A stretch of DNA of 64,000 bases from JAAZHD01 sp012510895 (GCA_050951465.1 JBMNJC010000010.1:207197-271196); one strand, 5' to 3'. Counted from the stretch's first letter, positions 25,543 to 35,333 are shown. Made by a program: numbers and translations. Notes: generated from the sequence alone by a model not told the origin.

Positions 25543-28500
25543 ATGGCCAAAAATATTAAAACCATGGACGGCAACCAGGCAGCGTCTTATATGTCCTACG
25601 CCTTTACTGAAGTTGCCGCCATTTATCCCATTACACCATCATCTAATATGGCAGAAAACGTAGATGAATGGGCTGCACATGGGAAGAAAAATATATTTGG
25701 ACAAGAAGTTAAGGTCGTAGAAATGCAGTCAGAAGCAGGAGCTGCAGGAACTGTGCATGGTTCCCTGGTTTCCGGCGCTTTAACCACTACTTATACTGCA
25801 TCTCAGGGTCTTTTGCTGATGATCCCCAATATGTATAAAATTGCCGGAGAATTGCTGCCGGCTGTATTCCATGTCAGTGCCAGAGCAATAGCTGCTCATG
25901 CCCTGTCTATTTTTGGAGACCATCAGGATGTTATGGCATGCCGTCAGACCGGTTTTGCACTGCTGGCATCCGCCAGTGTACAGGAGGTTATGGACCTGGC
26001 TGCCGTTGCTCACCTGTCCGCTATTAAGTCCAGGGTACCCTTCCTGCACTTCTTTGATGGGTTCCGTACTTCTCACGAGATTCAGAAAATCGAAGTTATC
26101 GATTATGAAGATGTAAAACCCCTGTTGGATTCTGAAGCCCTGAAGGAATTCAGAAACCGCTCCATTAATCCCAACAGGCCTACAGTTAAAGGTACCGCTC
26201 AGAACCCCGACATTTATTTCCAGGGAAGAGAAGCTGCCAATAAATATTTTGCAGCCGTACCCGAAGTGGTTTCATATTATATGGATGAGCTGGCCAAAAT
26301 CACAGGCCGCAAGTACCAGCTTTTTGATTATTACGGTGCGCCGGATGCAGAATATGTTATTGTTGCCATGGGTTCTGTCTGCGACACCATTGACGAAACC
26401 ATTGACTATCTGATGAGCAAGGGAGAAAAGGTAGGCACCATTCGTGTTCGCCTGTATCGCCCCTTCTCTGCAGAGCATTTCCTGAAAGTGCTTCCTGAAA
26501 CAACAAAGAAAATTGCTGTGCTTGACAGAACAAAAGAGCCGGGCTCCCTGGGAGAACCGCTTTATCAGGACGTACTTCATGTATTCTATAAACACGACAA
26601 AAAGCCTGCTATAGTAGGCGGACGCTATGGTTTGGGTTCCAAAGACACAACACCTTCCCAGATTATTTCCGTATTCCGGAATCTGCAGAAAGATCAGCCC
26701 AAAGACAACTTTACCGTCGGTATTGTTGATGACGTAACCAATACATCATTGGAAGAAGTCGAAATGGTAGATACCACTCCTGCAGGCACAATCAGCTGCA
26801 AGTTCTGGGGACTGGGTTCCGATGGTACAGTTGGCGCCAATAAACAGGCAATTAAGATTATCGGAGATAACACAGACCTGTATGCACAGGGATATTTCTC
26901 ATACGACAGTAAGAAATCCGGCGGAACTACCGTTTCCCACCTGCGTTTCGGACCCTCGCCGATTAAATCTCCTTACCTGGTAGTTTCTGCAGACTATATT
27001 GCCTGCCACAACAGATCCTTCATATATCAGACCGATGTATTGGCCGGAATTAAAGAAGGAGGCACTTTTGTACTGAACTGCCCCTGGACTGAAGAAGAGT
27101 TAGACGAAAGACTGCCGGCAGCCATGAAGAGAACCATTGCTCAGAAGAAACTTAAATTCTATGTAATAGATGCTATTAAGATTGCCGGTGAAGTTGGTCT
27201 GGGCAACCGTATCAACATGATCATGCAGTCAGCATTCTTCAAACTGGCCAATGTAATCCCGCTGGATGATGCTGTTAAGTATCTGAAAGAATCCATAGTT
27301 GCAGCTTATGGCAGAAAGGGCCAAAAAGTTGTTGACATGAATCACAAAGCTGTTGATATGGGTATTGATGCTTTGGTTGAGATAAAGGTTCCTGAGCATT
27401 GGGCCGATGCAAAAGATGATGAGCCCGTTAAAGCTGCAGACGAGCCTGAATTTATCACTAAGATTCAGCAGCCCATGGCCAGACTGGAAGGCGACAAACT
27501 GCCGGTCAGCACCTTTACGGAAGCAGGTATGGAAGACGGTACCTTCCCGACAGGTACTACAGCTTATGAAAAACGCGGTATTGCCGTTAATATACCTGAA
27601 TGGCAGATAGATAATTGTATCCAGTGTAATCAGTGTTCCTTTGTATGTCCCCATGCTGTCATCAGGCCTTATCTCTTAAATGATGAGGAACTGGCAAAGG
27701 CTCCTGAAACATTTAAGACCAAGAAGCCTATAGGCAGAGGCATGGATGGCTTGCACTACAGGATCCAGGTAAGCCCCCTGGATTGCACCGGATGCGGCAA
27801 CTGTGCTGATATTTGTCCTGCTCCCAAGAAGGCATTGATAATGAAAGATGCAGATGAGCAGACTGAACTGGAAGCTGATAACGCTGCATTTGCTGCAACC
27901 GTTACCGATAAGGATGTAATGTCCAAAACAACCCTTAAGGGCAGCCAGTTTGTAAGTCCTTTGTTTGAGTTCCACGGTGCATGCCCCGGCTGCGGTGAAA
28001 CCCCCTATATCAAGCTGATTACTCAGTTGTTCGGGGATCGGATGATGATCGCCAATGCCACAGGATGTTCCTCAATTTACGGTGCAAGTGCTCCCTCTAT
28101 TCCTTATACAACCAACAGAAAAGGAAGAGGTCCTGCCTGGGCTAACTCACTGTTTGAAGACAATGCCGAGTACGGATACGGTATGCTTCTGGGTACAAAA
28201 CAGATTCGCGAGAAATTGGCAGATTACGTGAAGGAAGGACTTAAAGCCGACTTCCCGGAAGAGCTTAAGAAAGCTTTCCAGGATTGGCTGGATGCATTTG
28301 ATGACGGAGAAGCATCCAGGGCAGCTTCTGATCACTTGCTGAAAGTTATAGAGGAAAAAGCTGATAAGAATAATAAGATTATTGCAGAAATTCTTGACAG
28401 AAAAGATTACCTGATTAAGCCTTCCCAGTGGATCTTCGGCGGAGACGGCTGGGCTTATGATATTGGCTACGGCGGACTGGATCATGTTCTGGCTTCCGGT

Positions 28501-29082
28501 GCTGATGTGAATATTCTGGTTCTGGATACAGAGGTATATTCCAACACCGGCGGACAGTCCTCCAAATCCACACCAACTGCTGCTGTTGCCAAGTTTGCGG
28601 CATCCGGTAAGAAGATCCGGAAGAAAGATCTGGGTGCAATGGCTATGACCTATGGTTATGTATATGTTGCCCAGATTGCAATGGGTGCCAATATGAATCA
28701 TACCATTCGCGCCATCACTGAGGCAGAGAAATATAATGGACCGTCCCTGATCATTGCTTACTCTCCCTGCATCAACCATGGTATCCGAACAGGTATGGGC
28801 ACTACAATTAACCAGGAAAAACGAGCAGTTGAGTCCGGATACTGGCATCTGTATCGCTATAACCCGGAATTGAAGAAAGAGGGCAAGAATCCCTTCCAGC
28901 TGGATTCCAAGGAACCCACTGGAGACTTCCAGGAATTCATTAATTCCGAGGTTCGCTATACGTCGCTGAGAAATACTTTCCCCGAACTTGCAGATGAAAT
29001 GTTCAAGATTGCAGAAGAGCACGCAAGGGAAAGATATGAAAATTATAAACGTATGGCAGAATACGATTATTCCAAAGAATAA
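25543..29082 (+). CDS. nifJ: Pyruvate:ferredoxin (flavodoxin) oxidoreductase
   Basis: A full-length single-chain PFOR of 1179 residues. It oxidises pyruvate to acetyl-CoA and CO2 and reduces ferredoxin. Visible are the N-terminal AIYPITPSSNMAE, two 4Fe-4S sites CIQCNQCSFVCP (about 692-703) and CTGCGNCADICPAPK (about 748), the proximal-cluster/TPP region ACPGCGETPYI with ATGCSSIYG, and GGDGWAYDIGYGG with YSNTGGQSSKSTP. It is the central catabolic enzyme of strict anaerobes. It has GAGGAGG at its start and a strong terminator behind it, so it is monocistronic. Long antisense frames over it are coding shadows. Confidence 0.98.
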   Translation: MAKNIKTMDGNQAASYMSYAFTEVAAIYPITPSSNMAENVDEWAAHGKKNIFGQEVKVVEMQSEAGAAGTVHGSLVSGALTTTYTASQGLLLMIPNMYKIAGELLPAVFHVSARAIAAHALSIFGDHQDVMACRQTGFALLASASVQEVMDLAAVAHLSAIKSRVPFLHFFDGFRTSHEIQKIEVIDYEDVKPLLDSEALKEFRNRSINPNRPTVKGTAQNPDIYFQGREAANKYFAAVPEVVSYYMDELAKITGRKYQLFDYYGAPDAEYVIVAMGSVCDTIDETIDYLMSKGEKVGTIRVRLYRPFSAEHFLKVLPETTKKIAVLDRTKEPGSLGEPLYQDVLHVFYKHDKKPAIVGGRYGLGSKDTTPSQIISVFRNLQKDQPKDNFTVGIVDDVTNTSLEEVEMVDTTPAGTISCKFWGLGSDGTVGANKQAIKIIGDNTDLYAQGYFSYDSKKSGGTTVSHLRFGPSPIKSPYLVVSADYIACHNRSFIYQTDVLAGIKEGGTFVLNCPWTEEELDERLPAAMKRTIAQKKLKFYVIDAIKIAGEVGLGNRINMIMQSAFFKLANVIPLDDAVKYLKESIVAAYGRKGQKVVDMNHKAVDMGIDALVEIKVPEHWADAKDDEPVKAADEPEFITKIQQPMARLEGDKLPVSTFTEAGMEDGTFPTGTTAYEKRGIAVNIPEWQIDNCIQCNQCSFVCPHAVIRPYLLNDEELAKAPETFKTKKPIGRGMDGLHYRIQVSPLDCTGCGNCADICPAPKKALIMKDADEQTELEADNAAFAATVTDKDVMSKTTLKGSQFVSPLFEFHGACPGCGETPYIKLITQLFGDRMMIANATGCSSIYGASAPSIPYTTNRKGRGPAWANSLFEDNAEYGYGMLLGTKQIREKLADYVKEGLKADFPEELKKAFQDWLDAFDDGEASRAASDHLLKVIEEKADKNNKIIAEILDRKDYLIKPSQWIFGGDGWAYDIGYGGLDHVLASGADVNILVLDTEVYSNTGGQSSKSTPTAAVAKFAASGKKIRKKDLGAMAMTYGYVYVAQIAMGANMNHTIRAITEAEKYNGPSLIIAYSPCINHGIRTGMGTTINQEKRAVESGYWHLYRYNPELKKEGKNPFQLDSKEPTGDFQEFINSEVRYTSLRNTFPELADEMFKIAEEHARERYENYKRMAEYDYSKE

Positions 29083-29096
29083 TAAATAACCTGCAA

Positions 29097-29140
29097 AAAA
29101 AGCTGCTGTGGACCAAAATGGCCTGCAGCAGCTTTTCGTT
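29097..29140 (+). terminator. Intrinsic terminator of nifJ
   Basis: An 11-base perfect stem AAAAGCTGCTG / CAGCAGCTTTT with a loop of about 17 bases (which can extend the stem further) is followed by CGTTT. It separates nifJ from the Zorya-like cassette. Confidence 0.85.
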
Positions 29141-29296
29141 TACATATTGGGGTTTTTCGGATATAATAACATCAAACTATTACTTTTCCAACTATGAGTT
29201 CACAGGGCATATGCATATATACTTATACATACAATTTTAATATATTCAAACAAAAGGACAGGTTATTAAAACATGTATTGATAAGGGGATATCACA

Positions 29297-30979
29297 ATGC
29301 AGCTAAACATAAAAGAAATGTTTATGAATCAGGAACCGTTTGGCCAAGTCATTTGTTCCGCAATCATAGTTTTATTTATTGTATATGCGGCGGTAGATAT
29401 TATAAGGGTATTATGGTTTCAGAGGGTATATAAGAGTCTTATAAGAAAAAAGGAAAGTCCGGATCAAAAACCGGAATTCTTTGAGCACTATTACCTTAAG
29501 AATGTTTATGACCAATATATTGCTGCAAAGCAGGAAAATGCAAATGCTGTAGATCTCGACTCTATGCTGGACAAGGAGCTGCCCGTCTACCTGCGTGTAA
29601 GCAGGAATATAATATCTCTTTTTCCGGGTTTAATGACAGCCCTGGGCCTTCTTGGTACATTCTACGGGCTGTCAGCTGCAATATTGAAGTTGATTACTGA
29701 GTTTAATCAGCAATTTGCTTTCTCAAATGGGGGAGCGGATATGCAGTCATTCAAAGATATGGTTGACATATTGAGTTCCCCGTTAACCGGCATGAGTACT
29801 GCTTTTACAAGCAGCCTTCTGGGACTGTCCATGTCTGTGATTGCTAATCTGCTGCATAGTATATTTTTTGCTCACAGAGAAGAAAGGGCATTTGCTTATA
29901 TTGTTGACTATTTTGAAAATGAAGTTGGTTTGAAATATGAGAGCGGATTTGACAGGGCTGTTATTAGGTTGAAAGACGGACTGAAGGAGAGCTTTGACAA
30001 TTTCTCCGGCAGCGTTAAAGATCTCTCTCTTAATCTTAAAACATCCGTCGCAGCCATTGATCAATCAGCAGTCCGGCTTAATGATGCAATTGACGGACTC
30101 CATGGCCCGGTTGATAATTTCCGGAGCAGTATTGAACTATTCAAAGACGGGTGCAATATCCTGGATAAACAGACGGAAGCTATAGAAAAAATTACTGCCC
30201 GTTTAAGTGAGGAATTAAGCAATACACTGCATAAGGGACTTAATGAGCTTGTAAGCAGAATGGAGCAGGCAACACTGCAATTTTCAGACAAGCTCGATAT
30301 GATTTCATCAGCCCAGGGCTCAGCTGTGACAGATGCCGTAGATAATATGAAAGATCTGATTGGAGGCATGAACCGAAATCTTGCGGCTTCAACAGCTTCC
30401 AATCAGGAAATTAAGCAGGCCTTGTCATCCCTGGACAGTACATACCATGACTACCAGGAAAGCATGCAATCAGTAAATCAAGCAATGGAAAACAACTATA
30501 AACTGCTCCTGGATTTGCAGGGAAATATCCAGAGACTTTCAGACAATATTACTGACAGATTGAGAGAAGCATTAAGTGATGCAGTTTCAACTGTTATGAA
30601 TGAGTCATCCGGCCGCATGGCAAAACACCTGAGGCAGGAAACAGATCAAATGGTCAAGGCTGTAGCTGAGACAGGCAGACTGCTGCAGGAGCTGCGTGAG
30701 AATCTGAATAGTTCTATTAAGAACCTGGAAATGAAGTTAGCAGAGTTGTTAGACAACATACAGCATGGAAATGCAGTTTCCCGGGAATTTTTTATTCAAT
30801 CCCTCAATGAAATGACCAATAAGGCAGCTGCCAGTTATGATGATTTCCATAAGAACATCATAGATCTCCATGAGACTGCAGCCCTTCTCCAAAAGGCTTT
30901 GAATCATGTAATCGGAATGCAAATCCAAAACTCAGAAGGAGGGGAGGCTGTTGATGATATACAAACGGACAGGCTATAG
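29297..30979 (+). CDS. ZorA-like MotA/TolQ/ExbB channel protein with long cytoplasmic tail
   Basis: A 560-residue protein. A membrane helix lies at about 17-38. The MotA/TolQ/ExbB core has FPGLMTALGLLGTFYGL (about 109-124) and STAFTSSLLGLSMSV (about 167-181), the two ion-channel helices with their conserved glycines and Thr/Ser. Residues about 215-545 form a long, mostly helical tail with many ALxxLxxT-like coiled-coil segments, as in ZorA of Zorya anti-phage systems and unlike flagellar MotA, which ends soon after its last helix. The ATG follows AAGGGG. It overlaps the next gene by 26 bases, and the three-gene unit is bounded by hairpins at both ends. Confidence 0.82.
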   Translation: MQLNIKEMFMNQEPFGQVICSAIIVLFIVYAAVDIIRVLWFQRVYKSLIRKKESPDQKPEFFEHYYLKNVYDQYIAAKQENANAVDLDSMLDKELPVYLRVSRNIISLFPGLMTALGLLGTFYGLSAAILKLITEFNQQFAFSNGGADMQSFKDMVDILSSPLTGMSTAFTSSLLGLSMSVIANLLHSIFFAHREERAFAYIVDYFENEVGLKYESGFDRAVIRLKDGLKESFDNFSGSVKDLSLNLKTSVAAIDQSAVRLNDAIDGLHGPVDNFRSSIELFKDGCNILDKQTEAIEKITARLSEELSNTLHKGLNELVSRMEQATLQFSDKLDMISSAQGSAVTDAVDNMKDLIGGMNRNLAASTASNQEIKQALSSLDSTYHDYQESMQSVNQAMENNYKLLLDLQGNIQRLSDNITDRLREALSDAVSTVMNESSGRMAKHLRQETDQMVKAVAETGRLLQELRENLNSSIKNLEMKLAELLDNIQHGNAVSREFFIQSLNEMTNKAAASYDDFHKNIIDLHETAALLQKALNHVIGMQIQNSEGGEAVDDIQTDRL

Positions 30980-31757
30980 ACAAGGCAGGGAAAACAAAAC
31001 CGATTATTGGCCGTTTATCGTAAATTTAATATCATCTTTGGCTTTGGTCTTGTTCTTTGCCATGGCCTTGTTAGCAATAACGGCATCTTATAATTCATTG
31101 AGATATAAAGCGGCGGCGGAAGAATTGGAAAAAGAAAAACAGACACAGGAGAGCGAAAGCATAGAACTGGTAGAAAAGCATAAACAATTGGTGGATGATA
31201 TTGAACGTATTATCGGAGCCCGCCAAAAGATGTATGAAACAATTATGACTGAACTAAACGAGCACTTGGGACAGGGTACGGTTATGCGGGACGAGACCCG
31301 GCTGTATGTGAATGCAGAAACCTTGTTTGAGCCCAATAAATGGGAACTGACAGAAGCCGGCAGGGAACTGGCAGGAGAGCTGGGAAAAGCATTTATGAAA
31401 ATTCTCAAGGAGCAGCATAAGTATATAGCAGACATGGAAAGCGGTGTCAGAATCCTCAACCTGGAGGTTATCGGTCACACAGACAACAGAGGCAAGGAAA
31501 GCGGGAACAGATTGCTTTCCGCACAACGCTCCGGTGTTTTTGTGGATTATATGTTATCGGAATTGTCTGAAGAAGGTCGTCATACATACGGTTCTTATTA
31601 CAAATCTTCCAGCATGTCCAAGTATTCGCCTATAGCCGGTACAGTCATTTCACAAACAGATGAAGAAAGGGCCAGAAATCGGAGAATTGAATTCGTTATC
31701 AACTTCTCGGATGAAGATTTCAACTATTTGCTTGAAAAATACTCCGAAAGCAGGTGA
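30954..31757 (+). CDS. ZorB-like OmpA/MotB-domain protein
   Basis: A 267-residue protein with one N-terminal membrane helix (about 19-43), a charged linker (46-100) and a C-terminal OmpA/MotB peptidoglycan-binding domain with GHTDNRG (174-180), LSAQR and NRRIEF (242-247). Pairing with the gene before it matches ZorA-ZorB and MotA-MotB units. The helix should carry the ion-binding aspartate in W-x4-D-L-[MI]-[TS]; here the sequence is WPFIVNLISS, so asparagine 24 (codon AAT) sits there. The ATG is chosen because GGAGGGGAGG lies six bases upstream; a TTG one codon earlier is the alternative. Confidence 0.82.
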   Translation: MIYKRTGYRQGRENKTDYWPFIVNLISSLALVLFFAMALLAITASYNSLRYKAAAEELEKEKQTQESESIELVEKHKQLVDDIERIIGARQKMYETIMTELNEHLGQGTVMRDETRLYVNAETLFEPNKWELTEAGRELAGELGKAFMKILKEQHKYIADMESGVRILNLEVIGHTDNRGKESGNRLLSAQRSGVFVDYMLSELSEEGRHTYGSYYKSSSMSKYSPIAGTVISQTDEERARNRRIEFVINFSDEDFNYLLEKYSESR

Positions 31758-34700
31758 AATATTTGCACCATATAATCAGAGAATATTTTCTTGGCCAATC
31801 TTTATCTGAGGATGTGGAAAGACTCACCGGCAAAGACTTTATACATGTGCTTGAAGTATTGGGTGAAAAATACTGGGCCGAAAAAATGAGAAGGCTTCAT
31901 GAAGATGAGAAACCGGCTGATGCTGTTTTGTCATTGCGGGAGCATCTAAATTACCCGGCACCTGTCAGCATTGAAATTAAAGATTCCAATGAAGTTCTGA
32001 TAAAACTAAAAGACTTTGCTGCTCAGCCCGGGATGTTTGAGAAGACTGTGGTTCAGGGTCGCTTTAATCTGATGCTGAATGGGCCCTATAAGCTGGATAT
32101 AAAACTTTTGACTGTCCGCATCAGGCATACCCAAAATGTCTTTAATATCAGGAAAAGAGTGACTGATGAAAATACAATGGCTGTCCATTACTCAGTTATG
32201 GCAGAGCCATCTCTTCTGTACCTGGGAGAACAAAGGGAGCTGATTACTTTATCGATTCCCGGCAGTTCCGTTCAGCACCTCATTCGAATTCAGCCTGAAG
32301 ATCATGTATTTGAAGACCGGCTGGATGAATGCAGGACATATGAGGAGTTGAAAGAATATTTTGATGAAATTCCTTTGGTTGCGGCAGATTATTTGGATTC
32401 GTCCAGGCATTTATATACAAATCTGATTAAGTGGCTGGAATATAAAGAGCTGAATACATGGCCCCTGGAACTGATGGGGAGTATCAGTGGGAGCACTTAT
32501 GACGAGCGCCGCAGGAAGCTGTTTGGTTTTTTCAGGCTGCTGGGGCTTCCGAAAAAAGAAGATTCGCTGGAAAACTTGCCCGTGGAAGCGGCAGCTGCAG
32601 ATGTCAAAAACACTGCAGGGAAGGCAAGGACACATAACAGGAGGGCTGATCTTAAGAAAGCTCTTAAGCTTGTAAGGGTTCATTTGTTTGCAATCTCTTG
32701 TTTAAATGAAGAAGACAGGAAGGCTCTGAGAGATAATGTCATAAACCTATGCAGGCAGATTATGGATCATGTACCGGGCAACTCATTAAGCAGCAGGCTT
32801 GCTGTACGGGCTGTTCTTATGTCAGGGCTTACAGATGCTGAGACTCCGTTAAGAATGCGGCATCTGTTGCCCCATGTATCAAAATGGGATGTTCGGGATG
32901 TAAGATACGCACGCAAACTGTTATTTGAGCTGAATAAACAAAAGAAGATACCGGATTTAAGGCATTTGCCTCTTATATGGTATATTGGTCAGGCAGAAAA
33001 GAATACACGGCTAATTGACGATATAAAGAAAATGATTCTTACCAGGACGGTTACCTTCTTTCGGCTGCTGAGGCGCGACTTAATGTTGATTAAGGATGAA
33101 AAACCAGACTTGTATGACCTGCTTTGGAACAAGTACCGTCTGATTTTGGAGAGCTGCAGGTTTGACAAAGAAGAAACTGAAGTCATTGTTCAGAAGCTGT
33201 TCAATAATTCCGGCATTGATGAATTGCCTTTCCTGTTTTGGCGTTTGCTGCCTGATGCTTCTGCAGCAAAAATATTTATTAACTATATAGGTGAGAAGAA
33301 TTTTCGTCCCGAATATTTAAAGGATTATCAGTCTCTGCTTATCAAATCTGAGCCTCATTACTGGGAAAGAAGCCCACTTATAAAACTGCTCATAGAGTTG
33401 CTGCCGTCCGTCAGCGAGCCGGATAAAACTCTTTTTAATTTATTGCAAAGCTCGAAAACGGCAGATGTTCCTTATATCAACCTGCTTAAACCGGCTTTGG
33501 ATGATGAATCGTTTTTTAACATAATCAATCAATGCAGGATGATCAATGGCAGTTTGGCTGATGAATGTGAAAAAAGACTGTTAAATGCAGAAAAACCATG
33601 GTCTGTTAATGCCTGGACAGCTGCTTTCAGGCTGACCCGGCTTTACTATATATCAGCAGATAAGTTGGCAGGTCAGAAAAATATAAAAGGACGCATATGC
33701 CTGCGATTCTGTTATTTGCATAAGGAGGCTGAAAATCCGCCGATAGTTATGTGGCCCGGTTCAAGAAGCCTGTGTTTTTTGGATGAGCCGGATCCGTATG
33801 CAGTCTGGGTGGAGCCGCTTAATCGGTTTTATCCGGCTGACAGCTTAGATATAGTAAAAAGGGAGATAAATGATCAAGCCCTGAAACTTCTTGTTAATGA
33901 TGCAATGGCTGGCAAAAACCTTAATCCGGCAGTGTATATTAAAGAACTGTCTGATCATTCTGACGCAGAAATATCCGAAACCTGGCCTACCCTTCATCCT
34001 GCAATAGGAAAAATATTGAGTCTTGCTGTTCGCTGCTTCAGTATTTCTGATAAAGCGGATGGAATTAGTTATGGTACTGCTGCGATTGGGTGGACTGAGA
34101 TCAGCCGACTTACTTTAAAACTATTTCGCTTCTACAGGCCGTCCGGCTTTACAGGATTAATGCATACGGTATATAAAGGACTGGTGCAGGAGGAGTCGGA
34201 AGAAACAGGAATGAAATTGCTTGATCTTTTGATCCGCCTGGGTTCCCGAACATTAGCAAGCAAAGATTTTAACATTGGGGAGGATAATACTTGGGCTCAG
34301 GCTGTATATTTTCAAAATAAATACAGCAGGAACAATCTGTCTGAATTAGAATTTAGGAAGTATATTGCCAATCAGGGTTTGCATCATGAAAAACCCCATG
34401 TTATTCTTAGCAGTCTGTGCGCTTTATACTTTAAGCAAACAGCAATGTATTATCCATATGGGCAGTATTTGATTAAGCATTGGGACTGGCTTCCAATGGA
34501 AATTGTTAATGATGCCGTTATTGTCCGTTATCTTATGCAGACAACTGACGACTACGAATTTAAACTAAAACAGTATCTGAACAAGGGAGAATACAGTGCA
34601 ATCGGCATCCGCACTCTTGCTCAGGCATGGAGAAAACATGCCGGGCTGACACCTGTCATGGAGGAATATATCAGCAGATTAATATACAGAAAGAGCAGAA

Positions 34701-34798
34701 ATGAACTGGCTGTGATACATGATCTGCTTACTCATTATTATAGAGAACACCCTGGAAAAAAACTGCTTTTATCTTTGCAGGAGGGTGAAAACGAATAA
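31754..34798 (+). CDS. Large soluble protein of unknown function, third gene of the Zorya-like cassette
   Basis: I do not recognise this 1014-residue protein. It has no signal peptide or membrane helix. I see no Walker motif, DEAD/SNF2 signature, HNH or DUF3375-type motif. The N-terminal 190 residues look beta-rich (EVLIKLKDF, GPYKLDIKLL, FNIRKRV). From about 240 onward it is rich in Leu, Trp and Tyr with a helical-repeat character. The GTG start overlaps the ZorB-like stop (GTGA), so it is translated with the motor genes. It may play the role that ZorC plays in type I Zorya, but no homology could be shown. Confidence 0.75.
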   Translation: MKYLHHIIREYFLGQSLSEDVERLTGKDFIHVLEVLGEKYWAEKMRRLHEDEKPADAVLSLREHLNYPAPVSIEIKDSNEVLIKLKDFAAQPGMFEKTVVQGRFNLMLNGPYKLDIKLLTVRIRHTQNVFNIRKRVTDENTMAVHYSVMAEPSLLYLGEQRELITLSIPGSSVQHLIRIQPEDHVFEDRLDECRTYEELKEYFDEIPLVAADYLDSSRHLYTNLIKWLEYKELNTWPLELMGSISGSTYDERRRKLFGFFRLLGLPKKEDSLENLPVEAAAADVKNTAGKARTHNRRADLKKALKLVRVHLFAISCLNEEDRKALRDNVINLCRQIMDHVPGNSLSSRLAVRAVLMSGLTDAETPLRMRHLLPHVSKWDVRDVRYARKLLFELNKQKKIPDLRHLPLIWYIGQAEKNTRLIDDIKKMILTRTVTFFRLLRRDLMLIKDEKPDLYDLLWNKYRLILESCRFDKEETEVIVQKLFNNSGIDELPFLFWRLLPDASAAKIFINYIGEKNFRPEYLKDYQSLLIKSEPHYWERSPLIKLLIELLPSVSEPDKTLFNLLQSSKTADVPYINLLKPALDDESFFNIINQCRMINGSLADECEKRLLNAEKPWSVNAWTAAFRLTRLYYISADKLAGQKNIKGRICLRFCYLHKEAENPPIVMWPGSRSLCFLDEPDPYAVWVEPLNRFYPADSLDIVKREINDQALKLLVNDAMAGKNLNPAVYIKELSDHSDAEISETWPTLHPAIGKILSLAVRCFSISDKADGISYGTAAIGWTEISRLTLKLFRFYRPSGFTGLMHTVYKGLVQEESEETGMKLLDLLIRLGSRTLASKDFNIGEDNTWAQAVYFQNKYSRNNLSELEFRKYIANQGLHHEKPHVILSSLCALYFKQTAMYYPYGQYLIKHWDWLPMEIVNDAVIVRYLMQTTDDYEFKLKQYLNKGEYSAIGIRTLAQAWRKHAGLTPVMEEYISRLIYRKSRNELAVIHDLLTHYYREHPGKKLLLSLQEGENE

Positions 34799-34799
34799 A

Positions 34800-34848
34800 A
34801 TGCTCCCCTTATTACAGCATTCCAGGCGGTATAATCTAAGGGGAGCAT
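34800..34848. terminator. Bidirectional terminator-like hairpin
   Basis: A 12-base perfect stem ATGCTCCCCTTA / TAAGGGGAGCAT with a 25-base loop lies between convergent genes. The flanking A residues give a T-rich tract on the minus strand (TTTATTCGTTTT). It closes the Zorya-like unit and probably the small spore gene. Confidence 0.7.
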
Positions 34849-34895
34849 ATACAAAATGCGGCAGCTAAAAAGTTTCGTTTTTGCTTCAATAATTT

Positions 34896-35084
34896 CTACT
34901 TCTGGTTTTCATCCACATAATCTTTTGCATTGACTACTTCTTCTTCACCGGGCAGGTGGACACGGGATTCAGGTTTATAATCCTGAATGTTAGCCCAAGC
35001 GGCTGTATCGTGTTTTTCAATAGGGGTTTTGTAGTTGGTGGATTTAATCGTTTGAGCCTTGTCGGCTTTGTTTTTGTCAGCCAT
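34896..35084 (-). CDS. Small DUF3787-like (CDIF630_02480-type) spore surface protein
   Basis: A 62-residue hydrophilic protein containing PIEKHDTAAWANI and the tail EEEVVNAKDYVDENQK. This pattern is known to me from a small clostridial family reported on spore surfaces, so the host is probably an endospore former. The ATG follows AAGGAGG (minus strand). No neighbouring sporulation genes support it further, and the family assignment is from memory. Confidence 0.7.
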   Translation of the reverse strand: MADKNKADKAQTIKSTNYKTPIEKHDTAAWANIQDYKPESRVHLPGEEEVVNAKDYVDENQK

Positions 35085-35333
35085 GTTCCAACCTCCTTTT
35101 ATTTATAGTGGACGAATTAGTGACAAAATATTCGATTTTTAATAATTACTACCCGTTTAAAGGCTGTTTCAAACATAAACCAGGTGTTTACTTGTAATTT
35201 GATAGTTAATATCTAAGTTATTGTGCTGCATGCTGCCATGCTTTGCATAATGCATTCAAATGTATTCATATCCTGCCGGAAAAGTGGGAATTATTATCTT
35301 AAGCTGTTGCTCATATTTTAAAGGAGGAAAGTT

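Noticed and set aside
25780..29022. Several long minus-strand open frames across nifJ.
   Set aside because: They overlap a well-conserved gene, lack ribosome binding sites and have compositions typical of coding shadows.
29297..31757. Reading the ZorA/ZorB-like pair as the flagellar stator MotAB.
   Set aside because: The first protein has a cytoplasmic tail of more than 300 residues and a TolQ/ZorA-style LGLLGTFYGL motif. The pair is not next to flagellar genes and is fused by overlap to a large third gene.
29297..34798. Calling this a standard Zorya type I, II or III system.
   Set aside because: No SNF2 helicase (ZorD), HNH protein (ZorE) or DUF3375-type gene follows. The gene after the cassette is a convergent small spore protein.
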